Positions 1 through 6,845 of a stretch of DNA of 16,900 nucleotides are shown piece by piece (the stretch's first letter is position 1; every line of letters starts with the position of its first letter). The DNA lies in assembly GCA_043775075.1 (NCBI GenBank), contig JAYVSS010000286.1, forward strand, positions 1-16,900. The letters run 5' to 3'. The DNA comes from JANLQX01 sp043775075. Its GTDB lineage: Bacteria > Actinomycetota > Acidimicrobiia > Acidimicrobiales > JANYDT01. The notes under the pieces are model-generated. The model did no database searches, had not been told where the DNA came from, and saw only the letters and a program-made list of their open reading frames with translations. A program made the position numbers and the translations under genes.

Positions 1-50
1 GATCCCCACCCGCCCCACAACGTTTTTCCTGGTCAAGGGTCCTGTCGCAA
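1..50 (+). repeat. tRNA 3' end (probably tRNA-Met) with attL-like flank, partial
   Basis: The first 17 bases read as the end of a tRNA: the tail of the T-loop (GATC), the 3' T-stem strand CCCAC, a 7-base acceptor strand CCGCCCC and discriminator A, with no encoded CCA. The tRNA body would be upstream of the window. Bases 1-50 align with 3605-3652 (about 40 of 48 aligned positions identical, two one-base gaps). That second copy extends back through a CTCATAA anticodon loop, so the tRNA is probably elongator Met (CAU). An integrase gene begins within 70 bases. A tRNA 3' end followed by an integrase is the usual arrangement at one end of a tRNA-integrated element. The identity of the tRNA is inferred from the second copy. 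Confidence 0.65.
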
Positions 51-76
51 ATCTTTGGACAGCTCAACTTGCTCGG

Positions 77-99
77 TTGTCCCACATTTGTCCCACGGA
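77..99 (+). promoter_or_regulatory. Tandem GTCCCAC sites, possible integrase arm-binding sites
   Basis: Two GTCCCAC words lie 12 bases apart just inside the left att-like end. Closely related pairs (CCCCAC/GTCCCACG and TCCCAC/GTCCCACG, with similar spacing) occur in both copies of the 89-bp direct repeat near 2068-2087 and 3454-3473. Repeated short sites near both ends of an element fit arm-type binding sites for a tyrosine integrase. The role is inferred from position and repetition only. Confidence 0.35.
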
Positions 100-109
100 T
101 CTGGCGAAC

Positions 110-129
110 TGACCCACATGCGTGGGTCA
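110..129 (+). promoter_or_regulatory. Perfect 8-bp hairpin with the integrase start codon in its loop
   Basis: TGACCCAC (110-117) and GTGGGTCA (122-129) are perfect inverted repeats separated by ATGC. The most likely integrase ATG (118-120) sits in this four-base loop. As RNA it would form a tight stem over the initiation site; as DNA it could be an operator. Either would limit integrase expression, but the function is inferred from geometry alone. Confidence 0.5.
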
Positions 130-1247
130 CTCCGTGAGAAGCGCGTTGGCTACTGGGAGGTCCGCATCGATGGCGGCGTCGACCGGTTGACCGGCAAGCG
201 CGTACAGGTGAGCCGCTCGGTCGCGGGATCGAAGCGGGACGCCGAGCGCGTGTTGAACACACTCATCTCGAAGCACGAGACCGCTTCGGTTGGAGGGTCC
301 ACGACCGCAACGTTCGGCAAGTTGCTGGCCGCGTGATGGACCATGTCGAGCCCGACCTGGCGTACCAAACGGTGCAGAGCTACAGGCGCCTCATCAAGAA
401 CCACATCGAGCCTTCTTTGGGGTCGATCAAGCTTCGGAAGCTCGACGTTGCGACCCTCGACTCGTTCTACCGAGCGATGTCGAAGAAGGGCCTCGCGTCA
501 GCGACCGTTCGACAGGCGCACGCCGTGATCCGGTCGGCGCTCAAGCAAGGCATGAAGTGGGACTGGGTACCGATCAACGTTGCCGAGAAGGCTTCGCCGC
601 CACGACTTCGCAAGGCAACGGTTAAGTCACCCGAGCCGCTCGACGTCTCACGTCTCGTCGAGCGGGCGGCCGCGGGAAAGTACCCGGAGTTCGCGGTGTT
701 GATTCATCTTGCAGTGATCACTGGCGCCCGACGGGGTGAACTGTGCGGGCTCCGCTGGGCCGACCTGGATACTAAGCGCGCAGAGCTATTGATTCAGCGG
801 TCGATCTTCGAAACGTTGGAGCACGAGATCGTCGAGAAGGACACCAAGACTCACCAGGCTCGCCGCATCGCGCTCGACGAGGGGACGCTTCGCTCGTTGG
901 CGGAGCATCGCTTAGCGATGACGGCGAGGGCCGAGTTCTGCGGTGTCACGCTCGACCCCGCTGCATTCGTGTTCTCGGATCACGAGCGCGGGATCGAACC
1001 ATGGCGACCTGACCGCGTGACGTTGGCCTTCAAGCGACTCTGCACGGAGCTGGAGTTGACCGGCATCCGCTTCCACGACCTCCGCCACTTCGCAGCGACG
1101 AACTTGCTGTCCGCTGGCGTCGATGTGCGGACAGTTTCCGGCCGCCTCGGCCACGCCAACGCCTCAACGACGCTCGGCACCTACGCCCACTTCGTGGGAG
1201 CCTCGGACCGAAACGCAGCGACGGTCTTGGCCGGGATCTTCAAATGA
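118..1247 (+). pseudogene. Tyrosine recombinase/integrase, split by a frameshift
   Basis: Phage/ICE-type tyrosine integrase that would recombine att sites at the adjacent tRNA end. The N-terminal arm-binding domain (motifs MRGSLREK and DRLTGKRVQVSRS) is read from the ATG at 118 and stops at TGA 334-336. The core-binding and catalytic domains continue in another frame from the overlapping ATG at 336 (or GTG 333) to 1247. One missing base in what was probably a Trp codon near 334 explains the break. In the 304-residue downstream product the catalytic set is complete: R133 (TGARRGE), K172, H248 and R251 (HDLRH), H274 (LGH) and nucleophile Y284. The TGATG stop/start overlap could allow reinitiation, giving separate arm-binding and catalytic polypeptides, but ordinary decay is more likely given the broken neighbours. 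An upstream start at 55 is open but lacks family-like sequence. Confidence 0.85.
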
Positions 1248-1381
1248 TGCGTACGAAACTGCGAGGGCCAGACCGCTTCCTTGACGCGAAACTAGCAACA
1301 TGAGCTCGCCGTTGGGTACGCAGCCGCTTCCCACACGAAGGTCAAAATGCTGCCGCGGTGCAACAGTTGACGAGTTTCCGC

Positions 1382-1735
1382 TCAGCCTAATGACCAATCC
1401 TTCACACGGTCGTCGTTCGCGACGCGCTCCCCGAGCTTGTGCAGTTTGGCAACGAGCAATGCGCCGGGTCCCGCGACGTTCATCGTCACGCTTCGGGAAT
1501 CGGCCGGGTCGAGCGCACCAATGATCATCGACGAACTGTCGACCCATGCGCCTTCGAGGCCAACAGTGCGACGAGCCGCGCGTTTTCATCGTTTTCCGTG
1601 TGCGCCGAGATCAGCACTCCGTCGGCCCGTTCCGGCCAACGCCTCGGGGACCATGAGATCAAGGTAGATGCCGTCGGCGCTGACCCAGCCGCCGGGTTGG
1701 GGCCTTCGCCGACACGCCCACTGCACTACGACCTG
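1382..1735 (-). pseudogene. Nucleotidyltransferase-like (possibly AbiEii-type) gene remnant
   Basis: Read on the minus strand, about 1690 down to 1382 gives one nearly continuous frame with a single internal TGA (near 1590). It contains ADGIYLDLMVPEALAG, then IIGALDPADSR, then VAGPGALLVAKLHKLGER, before a stop at 1384-1382. From memory these resemble the C-terminal half of actinobacterial nucleotidyltransferase-like proteins, often linked to AbiEii/type IV toxin genes. The usual following segment (a KDAHD-like motif) is degraded. No start codon or N-terminal domain is visible, so it is a fragment. The family assignment is from motif memory and is tentative; that it is a broken coding sequence is better supported. 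Confidence 0.45.
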
Positions 1736-1740
1736 AACGA

Positions 1741-2041
1741 TACATAGGACCCTCCGCCTTGTCTCGGTGACCCGCGGCCAAGGTCCCGTTCAATCTCCGG
1801 CAAACGTACACACCCGTTCCAGCTCACGCAACCAACATCCACAACCCACGCAGATACTCGTGTTGAAGCACCCCGGGTTCGTTGTCCGCGCCGGGGAATT
1901 GCCATGGCCGGGACGATGGCGGCACGACGCTTGGCGCCGGAACGGCGAGCGCACTTTCACGTCACGCGTCGATACCTATCAGCGGGCGGCGCATGACGTT
2001 CCTGCCCTCTTGGGCGAGCTGCCGTAGACAGGTAGCAGCCC
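1741..2041. other. Intergenic stretch without a recognisable gene
   Basis: About 300 bases between the nucleotidyltransferase-like remnant and the direct repeat. Short open frames exist on both strands, for example a plus-strand tail ending in PALLGELP at 2027, but none has a convincing start, ribosome binding site or recognisable family motif. It is probably further degraded mobile DNA. Confidence 0.5.
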
Positions 2042-2130
2042 GAGAAACCATCCGCGCGCTTAGTTCTACCCCACGATTCGTCCCACGAACTGCCTCGATT
2101 CACCCAGGATTCGACGGATCCACTGGGACC
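2042..2130 (+). repeat. 89-bp imperfect direct repeat, copy 1
   Basis: Matches 3428-3516 without gaps, 74 of 89 bases identical by manual alignment. It starts GAGAAACCATC and includes the TTCGTCCCACGAAC block with its GTCCCAC word. The relaxase fragment begins 8 bases after this copy, so the copy marks a recombination junction. Confidence 0.85.
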
Positions 2131-2137
2131 AAAGGCC

Positions 2138-2464
2138 GGCCTCGATATCACCCTCCCACTCGACTAAGTCGCCGACACCTCACCGGCGTCTACGCCACCC
2201 GATCCACAAAGCCCAAGGCATCACCGTCGACGAAGTCTTCGTCCTCGGCGACGACACCTACGCCCAAGAGCACGGCTACACCGCCCTCACCCGAGGACGC
2301 AACGCCAACCGCTCCTGCATCGTCCGCGCCGAAACGCCCGACCATGCCCAACCCACGGTGACAACGAGCGAGAGCTCAACCCGCTCGATGCGTTCATCAA
2401 ATCGCTGCAGCACTCTGCGGCCAAGACCGCAGCCATCGACCTCACCCCCGACCACAACCGCTGA
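2138..2464 (+). pseudogene. C-terminal remnant of a MobF/TraA-type conjugative relaxase-helicase
   Basis: Pieces in different frames together give the end of a TraA-like relaxase. GLDITLPLD is followed by an in-frame TAA (2165-2167), then after frameshifts IHKAQGITVDEVFVLGDD and YTALTRGRNANRSC, which are the conserved late helicase motifs of MobF relaxases. After one more frameshift near 2358 comes a tail with LDAFIKSLQHSAAKTAAIDL and a TGA at 2462-2464. The relaxase active-site domain and most of the helicase are missing. Full-length relatives exceed 1,000 residues and nick oriT to start conjugative transfer. At least three inactivating lesions are visible. It shows that a conjugative element once inserted here; the surviving integrase need not belong to the same element. 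Confidence 0.8.
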
Positions 2465-2473
2465 GGAGGATCC

Positions 2474-2650
2474 GTGAACAACAACCACGCTCCAACGCAA
2501 CCGACTCCGGGCTCGAGGGCCCGATCCTTGCCCTCCTGTTCGTCGCGCCATGCTTCGCGACCGTCGTGTGGGCAGGTGCACAACTCGCCCCTAGACCCTC
2601 ATCGCCCCACAACCCCGCTAGATCGCGAAGAGTCACTAAAGTTAGTTCGT
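2474..2650 (+). pseudogene. Remnant of the small membrane protein gene that follows traA
   Basis: A strong ribosome binding site (GAGGAGGA, 2463-2470) overlaps the relaxase stop and precedes a GTG at 2474. The frame from that GTG soon becomes non-protein-like. One base of frame shift further on (about 2505-2582) gives GPILALLFVAPCFATVVWAG, a clear single transmembrane segment. Small one-helix membrane proteins often directly follow relaxase genes in actinobacterial conjugative elements. The reading frame is broken and the coding partner downstream is lost. The association with conjugation is inferred from position. Confidence 0.5.
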
Positions 2651-2870
2651 GGACTTGATCTCGTTGATCGATGTGCGAGCCGATGTTCGCGGCGGCAAGC
2701 CGTGCTTCGTCGGTACGCGCATCACGGTCTACGACGTGTTGGAGTACTTGGCGTCGGGGATGACCACCGATGAGATCGTCTCCGACTTCCCCGAGTTGAC
2801 GACGGACCATGTTCGGGCGGCTCTGGCGTTCGCGGCGATGCGTGAGCATCGTCTCGCTACGCCGGCGTGA
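2649..2870 (+). CDS. DUF433 family antitoxin
   Basis: 73-residue protein matching the DUF433 pattern: DVRADVRGGKPCFVGTRITV near the N-terminus, then VLEYLASGMTTDEIVSDFPE and a DHVRAALAFAA helix. The family is a small winged-helix-like DNA-binding antitoxin normally paired with a PIN-like DUF5615 toxin, as here. The GTG at 2649 gives the expected N-terminus; no strong ribosome binding site precedes it, and TTG 2655 is a weaker alternative. The stop overlaps the toxin start by 4 bases, implying translational coupling. It probably binds and neutralises the toxin and represses the operon, by analogy with the family. The frame is intact while its neighbours are broken, which fits selection for the addiction function. 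Confidence 0.85.
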   Translation: MDLISLIDVRADVRGGKPCFVGTRITVYDVLEYLASGMTTDEIVSDFPELTTDHVRAALAFAAMREHRLATPA

Positions 2871-3208
2871 AGCTGCTCCTCGATCAAAACCTGTCGCGCG
2901 CACTCGTTCGCCGACTTTCCGATGAGTATCCCGAAAGCGTCCATGTTGCCGAGATCGGTCTGGACGCAGCTACGGATCGGGAGATCTGGGAGTACGCAGG
3001 GGAGCGCGGCTACGTCATCGTCTCCAAGGACAGCGACTTCCGTCAGCTGGCCCTTCTCTTCGGACCTCCGCCACACGTCGTGTGGCTGAGGGTCGGCAAC
3101 GTGTCAACCGGGGTAATCGAGGCTCTTCTGCGACGGAGTCTCGAACGGCTTGACGAGTTCGCGGGCTCGGACGAGGAGTCGCTGCTCGTTCTCTCCCTGG
3201 CCGTATGA
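2867..3208 (+). CDS. DUF5615 family PIN-like toxin
   Basis: 113-residue protein with the DUF5615/Mut7-C-like PIN fold signatures: KLLLDQNLSRALVRRLSDE at the N-terminus (conserved acidic D6), VHVAEIGLDAATDREIWEYA in the middle and GYVIVSKDSDFRQLA (acidic D residues near 55-57). The family is a presumed metal-dependent nuclease in VapBC-like toxin-antitoxin modules. The GTG at 2867 overlaps the antitoxin stop in GTGA, so the two genes form one transcription unit. The length is typical for the family. No lesion is seen, and the acidic residues expected for metal binding are present. RNase activity is inferred from the family and has not been shown for this protein. Confidence 0.85.
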   Translation: MKLLLDQNLSRALVRRLSDEYPESVHVAEIGLDAATDREIWEYAGERGYVIVSKDSDFRQLALLFGPPPHVVWLRVGNVSTGVIEALLRRSLERLDEFAGSDEESLLVLSLAV

Positions 3209-3427
3209 CCCAACACCGATCCTCTTCTCGCATTCGCTGCACGATCTCGCCATCGACGAACTGACAGACGCCAAGCACGACGCGTTCAGCGCTTCGCTGG
3301 ATGGCTGAGTTCCTCGGACGACGACGCGTCACAGCAGGAAGAAGTCATCAACCCGAACAGAGTGATGATCAGGGCAAGCTGGGATGTCCTCGGGCGTCAA
3401 CGCACGGCAGCCTTTGTGGTATCGACC

Positions 3428-3516
3428 GAGAAACCATCTGTGTGCTTAGTTCTATCCCACGGTTCGTCCCACGAACGGCCGCGAATCACCCCGGATTCGG
3501 CGGACCCGACCGGACC
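3428..3516 (+). repeat. 89-bp imperfect direct repeat, copy 2
   Basis: Second copy of the repeat at 2042-2130 (74 of 89 identical). It ends 36 bases before the tRNA-like att copy, so it probably belongs to the inner flank of an element's right end. The GTCCCACG word inside it resembles the sites at 77-99. Confidence 0.85.
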
Positions 3517-3552
3517 CTAACCGGACGTTTCCCTTGCTCACAGGCACTGAGC

Positions 3553-3652
3553 GACACGGAGAGGACTGGCCGAGAGCCACTCATAATCTCTTGGTCGTGG
3601 GTTCGATCCCCACCCGCCCACACGTTTCACCAGGTCAGAGGCCAAGTCGCAA
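3553..3652 (+). repeat. tRNA-Met 3'-half fragment, attR-like
   Basis: From 3580 the sequence reads as the 3' half of an elongator tRNA-Met: anticodon loop CTCATAA (CAT at 3582-3584), 3' anticodon stem TCTCT, variable TGGTC, T-stem GTGGG/CCCAC around TTCGATC, then CCGCCCA. The 5' anticodon strand is AGCCA rather than the AGAGA needed to pair, so the tRNA is not complete and crossover probably fell in or near this stem. The part from 3605 on repeats the window start, including flank beyond the tRNA. It is the likely right boundary of the 1-3652 element. A 54-base stretch (3553-3606) recurs, more degraded, at 4675-4728. Confidence 0.75.
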
Positions 3653-3912
3653 CTGCGCGGCTAGTTTGCGTTCCTTCGGAACGTCATCACTGGCGGTAGG
3701 TGACGTTGCCCCGTGCATTGAAGACGAGCGTTATGGGCGCCGTCCCGTTGCGAATCTGAACGCCGAATCGGTCGAGCGCTCGGTCTGCGGTCTGGCTCGC
3801 ACAACGGAGGTGTTGAGTAGGGTGCGATCGGGGCGCCGATGAGATTGGCGCCAGCAGTCGTCTGAGTACGGTCCGGTGAACGCTGCGCGCGCATCAAAAG
3901 GAGAGCAACGAG

Positions 3913-4482
3913 ATGAGACCGCTTCGATACTCGATCAACGTCACACTCGACGGCTGCTGCCATCACGAGGGAGGGCTCCCCCCGGACGAGGAGTCGATGC
4001 GCTACTGGACCGTTGGGATGGAACGAGCCGATGCTTTTACTACTCGGCCGGGTGACCTACGAGATGATGGAGTCGGCGTGGCGGCAGCCGGCCACTGGCA
4101 CGTGGCCCGACTGGATGGATGAGTGGGAGATCCCGTTCGCCGAGACGATCGATCGGGCGAAGAAGTACGTCGTGTCGAGCACACTGAGCGGGGTTGATTG
4201 GAATGCCGAGCTGGTGCGAGGCGACTTGGGGCAAGCAGTTCAGGGCTCAAGCAGGAGCCAGGCGAGGGCTTGTTCGTAGGTGGCGTGACGCTCCCCCTGG
4301 CGTTGGCAGATCTGGGTCTGATCGACGAGTACGAGTTCGTTGTGCAGCCGGTCCTTGCCGGACACGGGCCGACGTTGCTCGCCGGTCTGAGCGAGCGCAT
4401 CCAGCTCGAGCTGGTCGATCGCCATCAGTTCCGCTCGGGGGCGGTCGCCCTGCGATACCGGCCCACGCGAGGTCCGGCTTGA
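3913..4482 (+). pseudogene. Dihydrofolate reductase family (RibD C-terminal-like) protein, frameshifted
   Basis: A good ribosome binding site (AAAGGAG, 9 bases upstream) precedes ATG 3913. The protein would be about 190 residues but needs three frame segments. Residues from 3913 to about 4030 (MRPLRYSINVTLDG, ESMRYWTVGMERAD) are in one frame. The segment to about 4240 (LLGRVTYEMMESAWRQP, then KKYVVSSTLSGVDWN) is in a second. The rest returns to the first frame (LFVGGVTLPLALADLGLIDE, YEFVVQPVLAGHGPTLLAGL) and stops at 4480-4482. These are the order and motifs of the YyaP/YwjB-type dihydrofolate reductase family, NADPH-dependent reductases of unknown substrate. One frameshift lies near 4030 and one near 4243. 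The retained ribosome binding site and close match suggest recent loss. A sequencing error is possible but two in one gene is less likely. Confidence 0.8.
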
Positions 4483-4639
4483 CGCGATTTGTCCTGGCAC
4501 GTTGGCCGCTGCCTCGCGACGGACGGCGGCTTGGGTCGCGTTGCCCGCGCTGGCCGAGCCCCCGAACGCGCCCACATATCGACGTGGGACATCCCCCTAG
4601 GAGTCGGTCGGTGCTCCCAGAACCGGCGACTGGTTGGTT

Positions 4640-4679
4640 GTGTCACTAGGGATTTGGCCGAGGTGCCGATTAGTGACAC
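4640..4679. promoter_or_regulatory. 9-bp perfect inverted repeat beside the third att fossil
   Basis: GTGTCACTA (4640-4648) and TAGTGACAC (4671-4679) are perfect inverted repeats around a 22-base spacer. The right arm runs directly into the tRNA-derived repeat at 4675-4728. It may be a recombinase or regulator site at an element end. It has no T-run and is not a standard terminator. Confidence 0.45.
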
Positions 4680-4728
4680 GAGACGGACCGCCCGGTAAGC
4701 CACTCACATCCCTTGGTCGTGGGTTCGA
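4675..4728 (+). repeat. Degenerate third copy of the tRNA-Met att region
   Basis: Aligns with 3553-3606 over 54 bases with small gaps. It includes AGCCACTCA and the exact block CTTGGTCGTGGGTTCGA, then diverges where the T-stem 3' strand should be. The anticodon loop has become CTCACAT. It is therefore a non-functional tRNA fragment and probably an old integration junction. The interval 3653-4728 holds only the broken reductase gene. Confidence 0.65.
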
Positions 4729-4763
4729 CCGAGCGGCGATCCAACGATCTTCCCTGTGGCGAG

Positions 4764-5624
4764 TTACCCAGCGAGGAACGCCAGTACTGAATCCCGGTCG
4801 ATGCGCGATGCCGTGTTCGTGGCCCAGCACGGAATGTCGCCGGTGCTAGTGACGCCGAGTATCGTCCACGTTCCGCCGATGGTGGCAAAGGTCGGGCCAC
4901 CGGAGTCTCCGTAGCATGCGCCGGCGCTTCCCATGTGGGTCGGCTGCGCCTCGTGAATCGCCTGGGGATCCAGCGCCGCGACGAACATTTCGGCCACCCG
5001 ACGCTCGTTGCTATCGGCAAAAGTCAAGCCGCCGGCCCCGTTGACGGCCGCTTCAGTGCCGTACCCCATGACCTCGATCGGCAACGAGCGAAGGCTTCCT
5101 TGACGCCGCATGGCGTCCAACACGCCAGCACTCGGGAGCGACGGAAAGGCGATGCCGCCCGGACGTTGTAGCGCCGCCGGATTGGCCACGACGATCGCCG
5201 AGACGTCTTCGCGATAGGAGTCGGTCCCGACACCGGGCTTGTAGAGAGGATTGACACGAATCGACGCGACAACGCTGACGTGCGCCAACGACGACAGTAC
5301 GACGCGTCCGGATGGGTCGTCGGAGATGCGCGGATCGTTCGTCACCAGCACGTCGCCAAGAGCGAACGCCGTCGCCGCATAGGACGCACAGTGGCTCGCC
5401 GTGACTACAACACTCGCATTCAGCAACGTGCCGCTGCAGAACATCGAGGCCATCGCCGGGTTGACGCTGCTTCGGCGCAGCAGGGCGACGACGGCTGGAT
5501 GGGCGTCGCCGTCAGCGCGGGCGTTGCCCGTCATCGCTTCAGCCGGACCGCTGGTGAGCCCGGCCACGCCGACAGCCCCGATCAATGCCACTCTCGCCAC
5601 TCGACGCCAATGCTTTTGCACCAT
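4764..5624 (-). CDS. Secreted trypsin-like serine protease (S1 family)
   Basis: 286 residues from the ATG at 5624, chosen because GGAGG lies 6 bases upstream and the product begins with a classic signal peptide: KHWRRVARVALIGAVGVAGL followed by a likely cleavage after AEA (about residue 30). An ORF open to 5699 gives no plausible N-terminus. The S1 triad is present: H78 in VVTASHC, D140 in SYREDVSAIVV, S241 in ACYGDSGGP. C63/C79 and C237/C266 are in position for disulfides. It should act outside the cell on peptide bonds; the substrate is unknown. The length is normal for a secreted chymotrypsin-fold protease, and the gene is intact. It lies between the third att fossil and a metallo-beta-lactamase remnant, transcribed leftward. 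No inhibitor or immunity gene is visible next to it. Confidence 0.9.
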   Translation of the reverse strand: MVQKHWRRVARVALIGAVGVAGLTSGPAEAMTGNARADGDAHPAVVALLRRSSVNPAMASMFCSGTLLNASVVVTASHCASYAATAFALGDVLVTNDPRISDDPSGRVVLSSLAHVSVVASIRVNPLYKPGVGTDSYREDVSAIVVANPAALQRPGGIAFPSLPSAGVLDAMRRQGSLRSLPIEVMGYGTEAAVNGAGGLTFADSNERRVAEMFVAALDPQAIHEAQPTHMGSAGACYGDSGGPTFATIGGTWTILGVTSTGDIPCWATNTASRIDRDSVLAFLAG

Positions 5625-5698
5625 CAGAGACCTCCACGGTCGGTTGGATGGCCCGATGCTACTTGTAGTGGTCGAAAACGAAACCGGAGCCCGGCCCA

Positions 5699-6016
5699 TC
5701 AGTTGCGTTCAAACATGATGAGGAATTCTTCGGGGTTTTGAATCGATAGACGTAGTTCGTCTGCCGAATGTCGTCCATGGAGCCGGACGGTTCGGGCGAG
5801 TAGAGATGCCCGGGAAACACCGCGGTTGCACCGTCGAGCTCGCCCAGTAGTTGTTGAGCGAGCTGTACATGGCCTCGGGCGACGCACCTGGGAGATCCAA
5901 CCGACCCGTTGATGGGCCGTCTGGTCGTTCCTCGCGAAATCTCGACCGGACAACAGTTGGCGGAAGTACAGACGATCGCTCAACCCAAGAGCGTACCGGC
6001 CTTCTCGATTCTTCAA
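5699..6016 (-). pseudogene. Metallo-beta-lactamase-fold hydrolase with large internal deletion
   Basis: The N-terminal piece from ATG 6016 (RLYFRQLLSGRDFAR) matches the start of actinobacterial MBL-fold hydrolases that normally continues into the zinc-binding HxHxDH motif. That core is absent: the sequence jumps to the family's C-terminal part, GRLDLPGASPEAMYSSL, then in a second frame QQLLGELDGATAVFPGHLYS with the late metal-ligand His in FPGH, PSGSMDDIRQTNYVYRF, and in a third frame EEFLIMFERN, with TGA at 5701-5699. A full-length relative is roughly 250-300 residues; about half is missing, including most zinc ligands, and two frameshifts follow. It cannot make a functional hydrolase. It sits downstream of the dioxygenase on the same strand, so it may once have belonged to the same transcription unit. 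Confidence 0.75.
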
Positions 6017-6074
6017 CGTTCCAGAAGGACGGACCGAACGTCCTCCCTCTGAAATTCATGTGGACACCTGCCGA

Positions 6075-6836
6075 TCAATGAATGACGGCGCTACGAAGCG
6101 GAACAAAGTTGCGATGGTGCTGATGGTCAGGCCGTTGAAACGTCGTCTGATGGTTACTCACCGGGTTCACAATCAACGAGAAGATGCGCCGTGGCCACGG
6201 CGACATGTTCGGCGGGGAGCCGTGGATCAGGGTGTCACCAAAAATGAGCACCGTACCGGCGGGTCCCTTCGGCGAGTAGAGACCTCTACTCAGGGCGAGC
6301 GGCCCAACGACTTCCGGGCCAACCGTCCACAGCGGATAACTCGTGGTGACAGTGTCGAGCGACGTCGGTGCGGGCCCGTCGAGGTGCGACCCCAGCACGA
6401 ACACCAGGGGTCCATTGAACTCTGTGACCTCGTCAAGAAAGATATGCATGTTTAAGGCGAGCGGTTCGGGCACCCCGTCCTCGTGGTGATGGGTCGCAAA
6501 GTCGTAGTGCCATTGCCACTGCTCCCCCGTGAACGCTTCTTTCGCATTGACCTTCACCTGCTGCGCATACATATCGACATCGCCGAGGATTTGCCGCGCT
6601 GGCGCAAGGAATCGTTCGTCGTTCACGAGCCGCATGAAAAGTTCATCACGGTGATGCAGACCCATTGCGGTCCGAACGACACCGCTCGACTTCTCGCGGA
6701 AATTCTGGGCGTAGTCTTCGTCGAACAACACAGGCAGTCGAGCGCGGATCTCGACGACTTCGTCCTTACTGAACAGACCGGTGATGGCGAGCACTCCGTC
6801 GTTGCGAAACATGTCGAGTTGGCTGGAGGTGAGCAT
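6075..6836 (-). CDS. EctD-like Fe(II)/2-oxoglutarate dioxygenase (PhyH family)
   Basis: 253-residue phytanoyl-CoA dioxygenase superfamily protein. The 2-His-1-Asp iron site is H110 and D112 in QWHYDF and H205 in LIHGSPPN; R216 or R217 in SPWPRRIF is placed to bind 2-oxoglutarate. Motifs such as HEDGVPEPLALNMH, EFNGPLVFVLGSH and NMSPWPRR resemble ectoine hydroxylase EctD and related amino-acid hydroxylases. The C-terminus (FQRPDHQHHRNFVPLR) differs from EctD and no ectoine biosynthesis gene is nearby. It probably hydroxylates a small amino-acid-like substrate in the cytoplasm. The ATG at 6836 has AAGGA 8 bases upstream. That site overlaps the TAA of the SHMT-like gene (6848-6846), so the two genes should be co-translated. 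The frame is intact; the exact substrate cannot be read from the sequence. Confidence 0.88.
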   Translation of the reverse strand: MLTSSQLDMFRNDGVLAITGLFSKDEVVEIRARLPVLFDEDYAQNFREKSSGVVRTAMGLHHRDELFMRLVNDERFLAPARQILGDVDMYAQQVKVNAKEAFTGEQWQWHYDFATHHHEDGVPEPLALNMHIFLDEVTEFNGPLVFVLGSHLDGPAPTSLDTVTTSYPLWTVGPEVVGPLALSRGLYSPKGPAGTVLIFGDTLIHGSPPNMSPWPRRIFSLIVNPVSNHQTTFQRPDHQHHRNFVPLRSAVIH

Positions 6837-6845
6837 GGTGGATCC

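Larger units (their letters stand above)
3209..3912. other. Gene-free stretch holding a direct repeat and tRNA-derived att copy
   Basis: About 700 bases without a credible gene. The first 200 bases after the toxin contain only short open frames. Then come direct-repeat copy 2 (3428-3516) and the tRNA-derived copy (3553-3652). A small perfect hairpin, CGTTCC/GGAACG with a TTC loop, lies at 3669-3683. The remaining 230 bases lead to the ribosome binding site of the broken reductase gene. Open frames at 3534-3842 (plus) and 3661-3966 (minus) have no family motifs. Confidence 0.6.

Noticed and set aside
3553..3652. A complete tRNA-Met gene
   Set aside because: Only the 3' half is present and the 5' anticodon strand does not pair with the 3' strand, so it cannot fold as a whole tRNA.
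5625..5699. Longer start for the serine protease at 5699
   Set aside because: GGAGG directly precedes ATG 5624 and the signal peptide begins there; the extension is Ser/Thr-rich and would bury the signal peptide.
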